DNA of 7,493 bases, taken from contig CAMBSR010000105.1 in assembly GCA_945870475.1 (NCBI GenBank), positions 1 to 7,493 on the forward strand, in the 5' to 3' direction. The position numbers and the translations under genes were made by a program. Below the pieces are notes generated by a model that was not told where the DNA came from, ran no database searches, and was given only the letters and a program-made list of their open reading frames with translations. Positions 1 to 5,927 of the stretch are shown piece after piece. The first letter of the stretch is position 1. The number at the start of each line of letters is the position of its first letter. The stretch is from Phycisphaera mikurensis NBRC 102666. Its GTDB lineage: Bacteria; Planctomycetota; Phycisphaerae; Phycisphaerales; SM1A02.

Positions 1-24
1 GTGGGCCGGAGCGGCGGGTCGGCC

Positions 25-36
25 TACACTCTCCGG
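25..36 (+). promoter_or_regulatory. Possible -10 hexamer just upstream of the first lipoprotein start
   Basis: TACACT at 25-30 fits the TAnnnT form of a -10 element and lies only 6 bases before the ATG at 37. No purine-rich ribosome binding site is seen between them. If it is used, transcription would start at or next to the ATG, giving a leaderless mRNA. No convincing -35 element is visible in the few bases available on the left. This is weak evidence alone; it gains some weight because similar hexamers precede the thiolase and fbp starts. Confidence 0.25.
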
Positions 37-1230
37 ATGCAGGGATTCCGACTGATCGTCGCGCCGATCGCCATTCTCGCCCTCGCCGCCTGCGCGCCGC
101 AGAAGGCGTCCGATGCGCCTGCCGCTTCTTCGGGTGCGCCGACGAACGCCGCGCCCACCGCCCCCTCCAAGTCCACTGACTTCCGCACCACCGAGGCCCC
201 GGTCCTCACGCACCACGTCCAGCTCACGTTCCCCGATCGCTTCTCGAAGGCCGGCGAGAACTACTTCAGCCCCGACGACAGCAAGATCGTCTTCCAGGCC
301 ATCGAGAAGCCCACTGACGGCAGCGCGCCCAGCGAGTTCTATTCCATGTACGTGGCCGACGTGGTCCGCCAGGGCGGCATGATCACGGGCATCGCGAACA
401 TCAAGCGCATCAGCCCCGAGGGCAGCGCCAACACCTGCGGCTGGTTCCACCCCAAGCATCCGGAGATCGTCATCTTCGGAAGCACCGTGGTGGCGCCCTC
501 CAACCGCGAGACGCCTGGCTACCAGCGCGGCACGGGCAAGTACCGCTGGCAGTTCCCGCCCGAGATGCGCGTGGTGCAGTGCGACCTCCGCACCGCCGAC
601 GGCACCGAGAAGTCGCTCACGACGCTCGTGGGCGACGGCAACGGCTACGCCGCCGAGTGCAGCCTCAGCCCGGACGGCCGCACGCTCCTCTACACCGAGG
701 TCGATCCGAAGACGCAGGGTGACCTCTGGGTGATGGACATGCCCACCGGCGAGCGCAAGAAGATCGTCGACGCGCCCGGCTACGACGGCGGCCCGTTCTT
801 CACGCCGGACGGCAGCGGCATCATCTACCGCAGCGACCGCAACAACGACAGCCTGCTCCAGATCTACGCGGCGCAGCTCGTCCGTGACGGTTCCGGCAAG
901 GTCACCGGCATCGCGAACGAGCGCCCGCTCACCAAGAACGAGCACGTGAACTGGTGCCCGTACTACCACCCGGACGGCCGGCACTTCGTCTACGGCTCGA
1001 GCGAGATGGGCCATTCCAACTACGAGGTGATGATGCGCGACGCGCAGCACCCCGAGAAGTCCGTCCGCATCACCGACTGCAATGGTGCCGACGTCCTCCC
1101 CGTCTTCAGCCACGACGGCAAGTGGATGCTCTGGACCGCGCAGCGCGGCACCGACGATTCGGGCAACGGCAAGCCGTCGAGCCAGGTGTGGGTGGCGCAG
1201 TTCAGCCTGCCGGGATCGGATTCGCGGTAA
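37..1230 (+). CDS. Lipoprotein with TolB-like (PD40) beta-propeller
   Basis: Predicted 397-residue exported lipoprotein. The chosen ATG is followed directly by a lipoprotein signal peptide (basic QGFR, hydrophobic run, lipobox L-A-A-C with Cys19); the in-frame GTG at base 1 would put 12 extra residues in front of it and is disfavoured. After a low-complexity Ala/Pro/Ser/Thr linker (about residues 20-50), the rest holds at least six WD40-like/PD40 strands: YFSPDDSKIVF (76-86), a degenerate one near 135-148, SLSPDGRTLLY (209-219), FFTPDGSGIIY (254-264), YYHPDGRHFVY (309-319) and VFSHDGKWMLW (357-367). This pattern is typical of TolB-type propellers, which usually mediate protein or ligand binding at the cell envelope. 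No catalytic motif is visible, and the gene is not tolB itself because no Tol-Pal genes adjoin it and the N-terminal TolB domain is absent. It lies 4 bases upstream of nadB and probably shares its transcript. The family call is sound; the role is unknown. Confidence 0.85.
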   Translation: MQGFRLIVAPIAILALAACAPQKASDAPAASSGAPTNAAPTAPSKSTDFRTTEAPVLTHHVQLTFPDRFSKAGENYFSPDDSKIVFQAIEKPTDGSAPSEFYSMYVADVVRQGGMITGIANIKRISPEGSANTCGWFHPKHPEIVIFGSTVVAPSNRETPGYQRGTGKYRWQFPPEMRVVQCDLRTADGTEKSLTTLVGDGNGYAAECSLSPDGRTLLYTEVDPKTQGDLWVMDMPTGERKKIVDAPGYDGGPFFTPDGSGIIYRSDRNNDSLLQIYAAQLVRDGSGKVTGIANERPLTKNEHVNWCPYYHPDGRHFVYGSSEMGHSNYEVMMRDAQHPEKSVRITDCNGADVLPVFSHDGKWMLWTAQRGTDDSGNGKPSSQVWVAQFSLPGSDSR

Positions 1231-1234
1231 CAGC

Positions 1235-2893
1235 ATGCGCACCTACCACGACCGTCGACTCCTGATCCCGTTCCGCAGCGCGCTGCTGCCGCAGATCTTC
1301 ACGGATGTGCTGGTGATCGGCACGGGCGTCGCCGGGCTGCGGACGGCGATCGAGGCCGCGCGGTACGGCGACGTGATCGTCCTGGCCAAGGAGGCCGTGG
1401 ACCTCTCGAACACCAGCTGGGCGCAGGGCGGCATCGCCGCAGTGCTCTCCGGCGAGGACACCGTGGAGAGCCACGTGACGGACACGCTGGACGCCGGCGC
1501 CGGGCTCTGTGATGCCGCCGCGGTGCGCGCGCTCGTGGCGGAGGGCCCGCGCGAGATCGCGCAGCTCCTCGAATGGGGCATGCGGCTCGACCGCGCCGCG
1601 GACGGCTCGCCCGCGCTTGCGCTCGAGGGCGGGCATCGGCATGCGCGGATCGTCCATTCCGACGGCGATGCCACCGGGCATGAGCTGGCGCGCTGCCTGA
1701 TCGAGCGCACGAGCGCCACGCGCGGTGTGCGCGTTTTCGACCGTTGCTTCGCGGTGGACCTCCTGCGCGTGTCCGACGGCTCTGGCCGCGTGACCGGCGC
1801 GCTCACGTGGCACCCGCGCCACGGCCTGCAGATCATCTGGGCCCGCGCCACCGTGCTCGCGTCCGGCGGGGCGGGGCAGGTGTATCGCGAGACCACCAAC
1901 CCGAAGGTCGCCACCGGCGACGGCCTGGCCATGGCGTGGCGCGCGGGCGCGGAGCTCACCGACCTCGAGTTCTTCCAGTTCCACCCCACCGCGCTCTACG
2001 TGGCGGGCGCCGGGCGCATGCTCATCAGCGAGGCCGTCCGCGGCGAGGGCGCGCACCTGGTGGACCAGCGCGGCGAGCGCTTCATGCAGGGCCTCCACCC
2101 GATGGCGGAGCTGGCCCCGCGCGACATCGTGAGCAAGTCCATCGTCCGGCACCTGGCCGGCTCGGGCGGCAGCCACGTCTTCCTCGATTGCCGGCACTTC
2201 GCGCCCGGGCGCTTCGCCGAGCGCTTCCCAGGCCTCGCGCGCATGCTCGCGGGCTTCGACATCGATCCCACGCGCGACCGCATTCCCGTGACCCCCGCGG
2301 CGCACTACATGATCGGCGGCGTGCGCACTGACGTGAGCGGCCGCACCAGCGCGCCCGGCCTCTACGCATGCGGCGAGGTGGCTTCCAACGGCGTGCACGG
2401 CGCCAATCGCCTGGCATCGAACAGCCTGCTCGAGGGACTCGTCTTCGGCCGCCGCGTCGCGGAGTCGATCGTGCGCGACGCCCATCCCGAGGTGCTCCCG
2501 CGCCAGCTCGTGAGCGAGGTGAAGACCAGCGCGCACGGCGAGCTCGACCTCGCGGACATCCGCTCCAGCCTGCGCAGCGCCATGTGGCGCAACGTGGGCA
2601 TCGAGCGCAGCGGCGCAACGCTTCCCGACGTCCTGCGGATGTTCGAGTTCTGGGGCCGCTACGGCATGGACGAGGTGTTCGATTCGCCCGAGGGCTGGGA
2701 GGTGCAGAACCTCCTCACCGTGGGCGTCCTGATGACGCGTGCGGCGCTCGCGCGCAACGAGAGCCGCGGCACGCACCAGCGGACCGATGCGCCGGCGACG
2801 GATGCGGCGCAGGCGCACCACCTCTCGTGGGCGATCGATCGCATGGAGCCGGCGGCGCTTGCGGTGGACGCGGCGGCGGGAGCGGCGCCGTGA
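1235..2893 (+). CDS. nadB: L-aspartate oxidase (NadB)
   Basis: FAD-dependent, cytoplasmic flavoenzyme of 552 residues (E. coli NadB is 540) that oxidises L-aspartate to iminoaspartate, the first step of de novo NAD synthesis; quinolinate synthase NadA uses the product. The N-terminal Rossmann motif is VLVIGTGVAGL (25-35). Further family hallmarks are SWAQGGIAA (61-69), LEGGHRHARI (130-139), FFQFHPTAL (246-254), PRDIV (295-299), AAHYMIGG (355-362) and HGANRLASNSLLEG (388-401). By alignment with E. coli these supply the active-site equivalents Glu131, His250, Arg296, His357 and Arg392, all present. The C-terminal helical domain is about 430-510, followed by a low-complexity Ala-rich tail. The ATG at 1235 is chosen because homologous sequence begins near residue 10 and the in-frame extension upstream overlaps the previous gene. 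Neither nadA nor nadC is in the window. The stop overlaps the start of the next gene. Fumarate reductase and succinate dehydrogenase flavoproteins are relatives but lack this exact motif set. Confidence 0.96.
   Translation: MRTYHDRRLLIPFRSALLPQIFTDVLVIGTGVAGLRTAIEAARYGDVIVLAKEAVDLSNTSWAQGGIAAVLSGEDTVESHVTDTLDAGAGLCDAAAVRALVAEGPREIAQLLEWGMRLDRAADGSPALALEGGHRHARIVHSDGDATGHELARCLIERTSATRGVRVFDRCFAVDLLRVSDGSGRVTGALTWHPRHGLQIIWARATVLASGGAGQVYRETTNPKVATGDGLAMAWRAGAELTDLEFFQFHPTALYVAGAGRMLISEAVRGEGAHLVDQRGERFMQGLHPMAELAPRDIVSKSIVRHLAGSGGSHVFLDCRHFAPGRFAERFPGLARMLAGFDIDPTRDRIPVTPAAHYMIGGVRTDVSGRTSAPGLYACGEVASNGVHGANRLASNSLLEGLVFGRRVAESIVRDAHPEVLPRQLVSEVKTSAHGELDLADIRSSLRSAMWRNVGIERSGATLPDVLRMFEFWGRYGMDEVFDSPEGWEVQNLLTVGVLMTRAALARNESRGTHQRTDAPATDAAQAHHLSWAIDRMEPAALAVDAAAGAAP
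2878..2882 (+). promoter_or_regulatory. Ribosome binding site supporting the GTG start at 2890
   Basis: GGGAG lies inside the last codons of nadB, 7 bases before the GTG at 2890, at good Shine-Dalgarno spacing. It helps decide the start of the second lipoprotein gene, whose signal peptide also begins there, and points to translational coupling with nadB. Confidence 0.5.
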
Positions 2894-3567
2894 GTGCGCG
2901 CGACCGCCGTTTCCTTGTCGGCGTCGCCAGGCTGCCGTTGCTTGGCCTGTCCATTGCCCTCGCCGCCTGCGCGAGCGAGCGCGTCGAATACTGCTACCGC
3001 CCCGATTTCGCCGTGCAGGCCGACGCTCCGAAGGAATTCGTGCGCCCCGACGGCACGCGGGTGATCTTCGTCAGCGAGCCGCTTGCCGCGGACCGCGAGC
3101 ACAACAAGGAACAGCAGGTCGCGAAGCCGAAGCTCGGCCCGGACGGCAAGCCGATCGTCCCCAAGATGTTCGAGCCGCGCGAGACGCTCGACGACGGCAC
3201 GGTGATCCTCCGCAACATCATGCCCGACCACGTGGTGGGGAACACCATGACCTGCATGCGCAACGAGGAATACAAGCTCATGTGGGACCAGCTCATTGCG
3301 CCGGAGACCCGCACGCAGTGGGATGGCGCGGGCGGCTACCCGGCGTTCGAGAAGTGGTGCAGGGACAACCGCAAGTCCACCATGGAGCTCCTCAACCGCA
3401 TGCGGTTCAACGCGGTGGGCTCGGACGTCAGCATGAAGCAGGTACGCCCGGGCCTGATGCGCGCGACGCTCTCGCCGCACCTCTGGGAGCAGTTCAAGCT
3501 GCGCGTCATCGAATTCGAGCAGACGCCGGACGGGATGAAGCTGCTGTCCATCCGTCCGGCGCCGTAA
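2890..3567 (+). CDS. Lipoprotein of unknown function
   Basis: I do not recognise this 225-residue protein. The GTG start at 2890 overlaps the nadB stop as GTGA, and the N-terminus is a clear lipoprotein signal: basic residues ARDRR (3-7), a hydrophobic stretch (about 9-26) and lipobox L-A-A-C with Cys27. The mature part is hydrophilic with no membrane segment. It includes a Lys/Pro-rich middle (KPKLGPDGKPIVPK, 79-92), a region HVVGNTMTCMRNEEYKLMWDQ (114-134) and an aromatic, charged part around GGYPAFEKWCRDNRKS (148-163). Cysteines other than the lipidated one are at 35, 122 and 157. There is no recognisable catalytic motif. The GTG is favoured over upstream in-frame starts, which would read through nadB in another frame as Arg/Ala-rich sequence. 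The stop codon TAA (3565-3567) lies inside the palindrome at 3563-3649. Position and coupling suggest co-expression with nadB and the first lipoprotein, but no functional link can be inferred. Confidence 0.8.
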   Translation: MSARDRRFLVGVARLPLLGLSIALAACASERVEYCYRPDFAVQADAPKEFVRPDGTRVIFVSEPLAADREHNKEQQVAKPKLGPDGKPIVPKMFEPRETLDDGTVILRNIMPDHVVGNTMTCMRNEEYKLMWDQLIAPETRTQWDGAGGYPAFEKWCRDNRKSTMELLNRMRFNAVGSDVSMKQVRPGLMRATLSPHLWEQFKLRVIEFEQTPDGMKLLSIRPAP

Positions 3568-3649
3568 ATTGTGTCCCGAGTATCCCCGCACCTATTTACA
3601 CGGACTGTCCGTATAAAGAGGTGCGGGGATACCCCGGTCGCAATTTACG
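3563..3649. repeat. 87-bp near-perfect palindrome, REP/MITE-like or bidirectional terminator
   Basis: The sequence is an inverted repeat centred on T3606 with 43-base arms, of which 37 pairs are Watson-Crick matches. The unmatched positions are 3572/3640 (T-G), 3574/3638, 3577/3635, 3579/3633, 3594/3618 and 3599/3613. The ends are CGTAAATTG (3563-3571) and CAATTTACG (3641-3649). The strongest block is the 14-base arm GTATCCCCGCACCT (3580-3593) paired with its exact complement at 3619-3632, and the tip is ACGGAC/GTCCGT. It occupies the whole gap between two convergent genes and contains both of their TAA stop codons. No T-tract follows either arm, so it is not a standard intrinsic terminator, although a transcript from either side would fold into a long hairpin. 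Size, symmetry and location fit a REP-type or MITE-like extragenic element; no transposase is present here. The structure is certain, the class is inference. Confidence 0.9.
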
Positions 3650-4835
3650 TCTCCACCATCATCGACACCGCATTGCCGCCGCCGAGGCAGAGGCTGCAGA
3701 TGCCGCGCTTGCCGCCGGTGCGGTGCAGCTGGTGGATGAGCGTCACCAAAACGCGCGCGCCGCTCGCGCCGATCGGGTGGCCAAGCGCCACGCCGCCGCC
3801 GCAGATGTTGAGCTTCTCCGCCGGGATGCCGAGCGGCTTCGTGTCCGCCAGCACCTGCGCGGCGAATGCCTCGTTCACCTCGAAGAGGTCGATGTCCGCG
3901 ACCGTCTTGCCGGTCCTCGCCAGGAGCTGCTCGATGCCCACCTTCGGGGCGATGAAGAGGTCCTTCGGCGCAACGCCCGCGGTGCCGTAGCCCACGATCT
4001 TGGCCAGCACCTTGAGCCCCAGCTCCTTCGCCTTCGCTTCGCTCATCACCAGCACCGCGGCGGCGCCGTCGGAGATCTGGCTGGCGTTGCCGGCGGTGAC
4101 GGAGCCGTCCTTCGTGAAGGCCGGGCGCAGCTTGGCCAGGCCGTCCACCGAGCTGTCGGCGCGGAAGCCCTCATCCACGTCCAGGCCGGTCTTTGCCATG
4201 CACTGCTCGGGCGTCAGGGCGATCATCTCCGCCTTGAACCAGCCGTTCTTGGTGGCCTCGGCCGCGCGGCGGTGGCTCTCGACGCTGAAGGCGTCCTGCT
4301 CGGCGCGGGTGACGCCGCAGGTGCTCGCGGTGTGCTCGGCGGCGTTGCCCATCGGCCAGTTCTCGAAGGCGCAGGTGAGGCCGTCGAACTGCATGTGGTC
4401 GAGCATCTTGCCCTCGCCGTACTTGATGCCGCCGCGGACGGAGGTCAGGTGCGGCGCGAGGTCCATGTTCTCCATGCCGCCGGCCACCACGCACTGCGCG
4501 TCGCCGAGGCGGATCATGTTGGCGGCCTGCATCACGGCCTCGAGGCCGGAGCCGCAGACCTTGTTCACGGTGACCGCGTTCACGGTCTCGGCGATGCCGG
4601 CCTTGAGCGCCGCCTGGCGCGCGGGGTTCTGGCCGAGGCCGGCCTGCAGGACGTTCCCCATGAAGCAGGCTTCCACGTGGCCCTTCGCGGCCGGGGCGTC
4701 CTCGAGGAGCGCCTTGATGGCGTAGCTGCCGAGCACCGGGGCCGGCACGCGGGCCAGCGAGCCGAAGAACTTGCCGATGGGGGTGCGGCGGGCGGCAACG
4801 ATGACGGGGGTGTGCTGGCTGCTCTGGCTTGTCAT
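3645..4835 (-). CDS. Acetyl-CoA acetyltransferase (thiolase)
   Basis: Cytoplasmic thiolase of 396 residues, the usual length for bacterial biosynthetic/degradative acetyl-CoA acetyltransferases, which interconvert two acetyl-CoA with acetoacetyl-CoA plus CoA. The start at 4835 gives MTSQSSQHTP followed by the family's first strand VIVAARRTPIGKF (11-23); an in-frame GTG at 4877 would add 14 unlike residues. Catalytic residues are all visible: nucleophile Cys94 in NKVCGSG, Asn321 in NEAF, His353 in GGVALGHPIGASGAR and Cys383 in CLGGGNA. Other signature stretches are VVAGGMENM (116-124) and GNASQISDGAAA (249-260). The sequence fits the AtoB/PhaA group better than the long-chain FadA group, but substrate length cannot be settled by eye. 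There is no neighbouring beta-oxidation or polyhydroxybutyrate gene. The gene diverges from fbp with a 26-base gap and ends inside the palindrome, where its TAA is at 3645-3647. Confidence 0.93.
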   Translation of the reverse strand: MTSQSSQHTPVIVAARRTPIGKFFGSLARVPAPVLGSYAIKALLEDAPAAKGHVEACFMGNVLQAGLGQNPARQAALKAGIAETVNAVTVNKVCGSGLEAVMQAANMIRLGDAQCVVAGGMENMDLAPHLTSVRGGIKYGEGKMLDHMQFDGLTCAFENWPMGNAAEHTASTCGVTRAEQDAFSVESHRRAAEATKNGWFKAEMIALTPEQCMAKTGLDVDEGFRADSSVDGLAKLRPAFTKDGSVTAGNASQISDGAAAVLVMSEAKAKELGLKVLAKIVGYGTAGVAPKDLFIAPKVGIEQLLARTGKTVADIDLFEVNEAFAAQVLADTKPLGIPAEKLNICGGGVALGHPIGASGARVLVTLIHQLHRTGGKRGICSLCLGGGNAVSMMVET

Positions 4836-4861
4836 GGGGCAGGAATGATAGCCTTCCCCCC
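4836..4861. promoter_or_regulatory. 26-bp divergent start region between thiolase and fbp
   Basis: Only 26 bases separate the two start codons. On the minus strand TATCAT (4845-4850), one base from the TATAAT consensus, lies 9 bases before the thiolase ATG. On the plus strand TAGCCT (4849-4854) lies 7 bases before the fbp ATG. The two hexamers overlap. A possible plus-strand -35, TTGTCA (4829-4834, five of six to TTGACA), overlaps the thiolase start, but its 14-base spacing to TAGCCT is short. There is no Shine-Dalgarno motif at normal spacing for either gene. The arrangement suggests leaderless or nearly leaderless transcripts, or promoters lying inside the opposite genes. Confidence 0.35.
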
Positions 4862-5878
4862 ATGCCTGAATCCGCACCGAAGCAGGCCCCGCGGGGCGTG
4901 GTCACCGACAACCTGGTCTCCCTGCAGAGCTTCATCCTGGAGGAGGAGGCCCGTTATCCGAGCGCCACCGGCGAGTTCAGCTGGATCATCAGCGCCATCA
5001 GCCTGGCGGCCAAGATCATCGCCCACAAGGTGCGCCACGTGCGCCTGCAGAACGTGCTCGGCGAGGACGGCATCACCAACGTGCAGGGCGAGAGCCAGCT
5101 GCACATGGACGTCATCGCCAACGAGGTGATCATGCGCGTCCTCGGCGGCCGCAAGTCGATCGCGGTGCTCGGCAGCGAGGAGGACGAGGAGCCCACCATC
5201 CTGCGCCGCGGCCACGAGGGCGGCAAGTACTGCGTGCTCTTCGACCCGCTCGACGGCTCCAGCAACCTCGACACCGCGGTGGGCGTCGGCACCATCTTCA
5301 CGATCCTGCGCAACGACCCGAAGATCCACGGCGCGGTCGAGACCGTCTGCCAGCCCGGCCACCAGCAGGTGGCGGCGGGCTACGTGCTCTACGGCTCGAG
5401 CACCGTGTTCGTGATAACCACCGGCCACGGCGTCCACATGTTCGAGCTCGACGCCGCGGTCGGCAGCTTCATGCTGGTGAAGCGCGACCTGCAGATGCCG
5501 CCCAAGAAGAAGATCTACTCGGTGAACGAAGCCAACGCCGACGGCTTCCCGCAGGGCTTCCAGGATTACCTCAAGTGGGCGCACACCGAGGGCTACTCCA
5601 GTCGCTACATCGGCAGCATGGTGGCGGACGTGCATCGCACGCTGGTGAACGGCGGCGTGTTCCTCTACCCGCCCACCACGAAGCACCCCAATGGCAAGCT
5701 GCGGCTCCTCTACGAGGCGAATCCGATGAGCTTTCTCGTGGAGCAGGCCGGCGGATCCAGCATCACTGCGAAGGGCGGGCGGACGATGGACATCCAGCCG
5801 CACGAACTGCACGAGCGCGTGGCGCTGGTGCTGGGGTCGCGGGATGAGGTGGCGGCGGTGGCGCGGTTCGTGAAGTGA
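4862..5878 (+). CDS. fbp: Fructose-1,6-bisphosphatase, class I
   Basis: Cytoplasmic Mg-dependent phosphatase of 338 residues (E. coli Fbp is 332) that hydrolyses fructose 1,6-bisphosphate to fructose 6-phosphate, the committed step of gluconeogenesis. The metal-binding and catalytic elements are in order: GSEEDEE (104-110), the hallmark CVLFDPLDGSSNLD (124-137) with Asp128 and Asp131, the substrate-side RYIGSMVADVHR (248-259), and the active-site signature GKLRLLYEANPMS (278-290) with Glu286 as metal ligand. The PROSITE-type pattern [AG][RK][LI]x(1,2)[LIV][FY]Ex(2)P[LIVM][GSA] is satisfied. The ATG at 4862 is chosen because homology starts near residue 15 and the in-frame ATG at 4829 would overlap the thiolase start. 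Nothing is truncated. It is transcribed away from the thiolase gene and converges on the secreted-protein gene downstream. Confusion with class II (GlpX) or inositol monophosphatase is excluded by the motif set. Confidence 0.97.
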   Translation: MPESAPKQAPRGVVTDNLVSLQSFILEEEARYPSATGEFSWIISAISLAAKIIAHKVRHVRLQNVLGEDGITNVQGESQLHMDVIANEVIMRVLGGRKSIAVLGSEEDEEPTILRRGHEGGKYCVLFDPLDGSSNLDTAVGVGTIFTILRNDPKIHGAVETVCQPGHQQVAAGYVLYGSSTVFVITTGHGVHMFELDAAVGSFMLVKRDLQMPPKKKIYSVNEANADGFPQGFQDYLKWAHTEGYSSRYIGSMVADVHRTLVNGGVFLYPPTTKHPNGKLRLLYEANPMSFLVEQAGGSSITAKGGRTMDIQPHELHERVALVLGSRDEVAAVARFVK

Positions 5879-5881
5879 GGG

Positions 5882-5902
5882 GGGGACTGCCGGTCCCTGT
5901 TT
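5882..5902 (+). terminator. Weak hairpin after fbp
   Basis: GGGAC (5883-5887) pairs with GTCCC (5893-5897) around the loop TGCCG, extended by a G-T pair at 5882/5898 and followed by a short T-rich stretch TGTTT (5898-5902). It starts 4 bases after the fbp stop in the 49-base convergent gap. The stem is only five to six pairs and the T-tract is interrupted, so this is a tentative terminator. No similar T-run serves the opposite direction. Confidence 0.3.
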
Positions 5903-5927
5903 CGCTGGAGCGGGGTGCAGTGCGGAG

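Noticed and set aside
1..36. GTG at base 1 as start of the first lipoprotein
   Set aside because: It would add 12 residues ahead of a normal lipoprotein signal peptide that begins exactly at the ATG at 37.
1202..2821. Long minus-strand open frame (539 codons) opposite nadB
   Set aside because: The product is Arg/Ala/His-rich low-complexity sequence typical of the antisense frame of a GC-rich gene, and nadB on the plus strand has all its catalytic motifs.
3563..3649. Palindrome as an ordinary rho-independent terminator
   Set aside because: There is no T-run after either arm, and the arms are far longer than usual; a termination role remains possible but does not explain the length or the symmetric stop codons.
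3563..3649. CRISPR repeat or tRNA-like structure at the palindrome
   Set aside because: There is only a single copy with no spacers, and the fold is one straight hairpin, not a cloverleaf.
2739..5129. Very long plus-strand open frame (796 codons) running through nadB end, the lipoprotein, thiolase and fbp start
   Set aside because: It is out of frame with every recognised gene, crosses the palindrome and yields only Arg/Ala-rich sequence; a GC-bias artefact.
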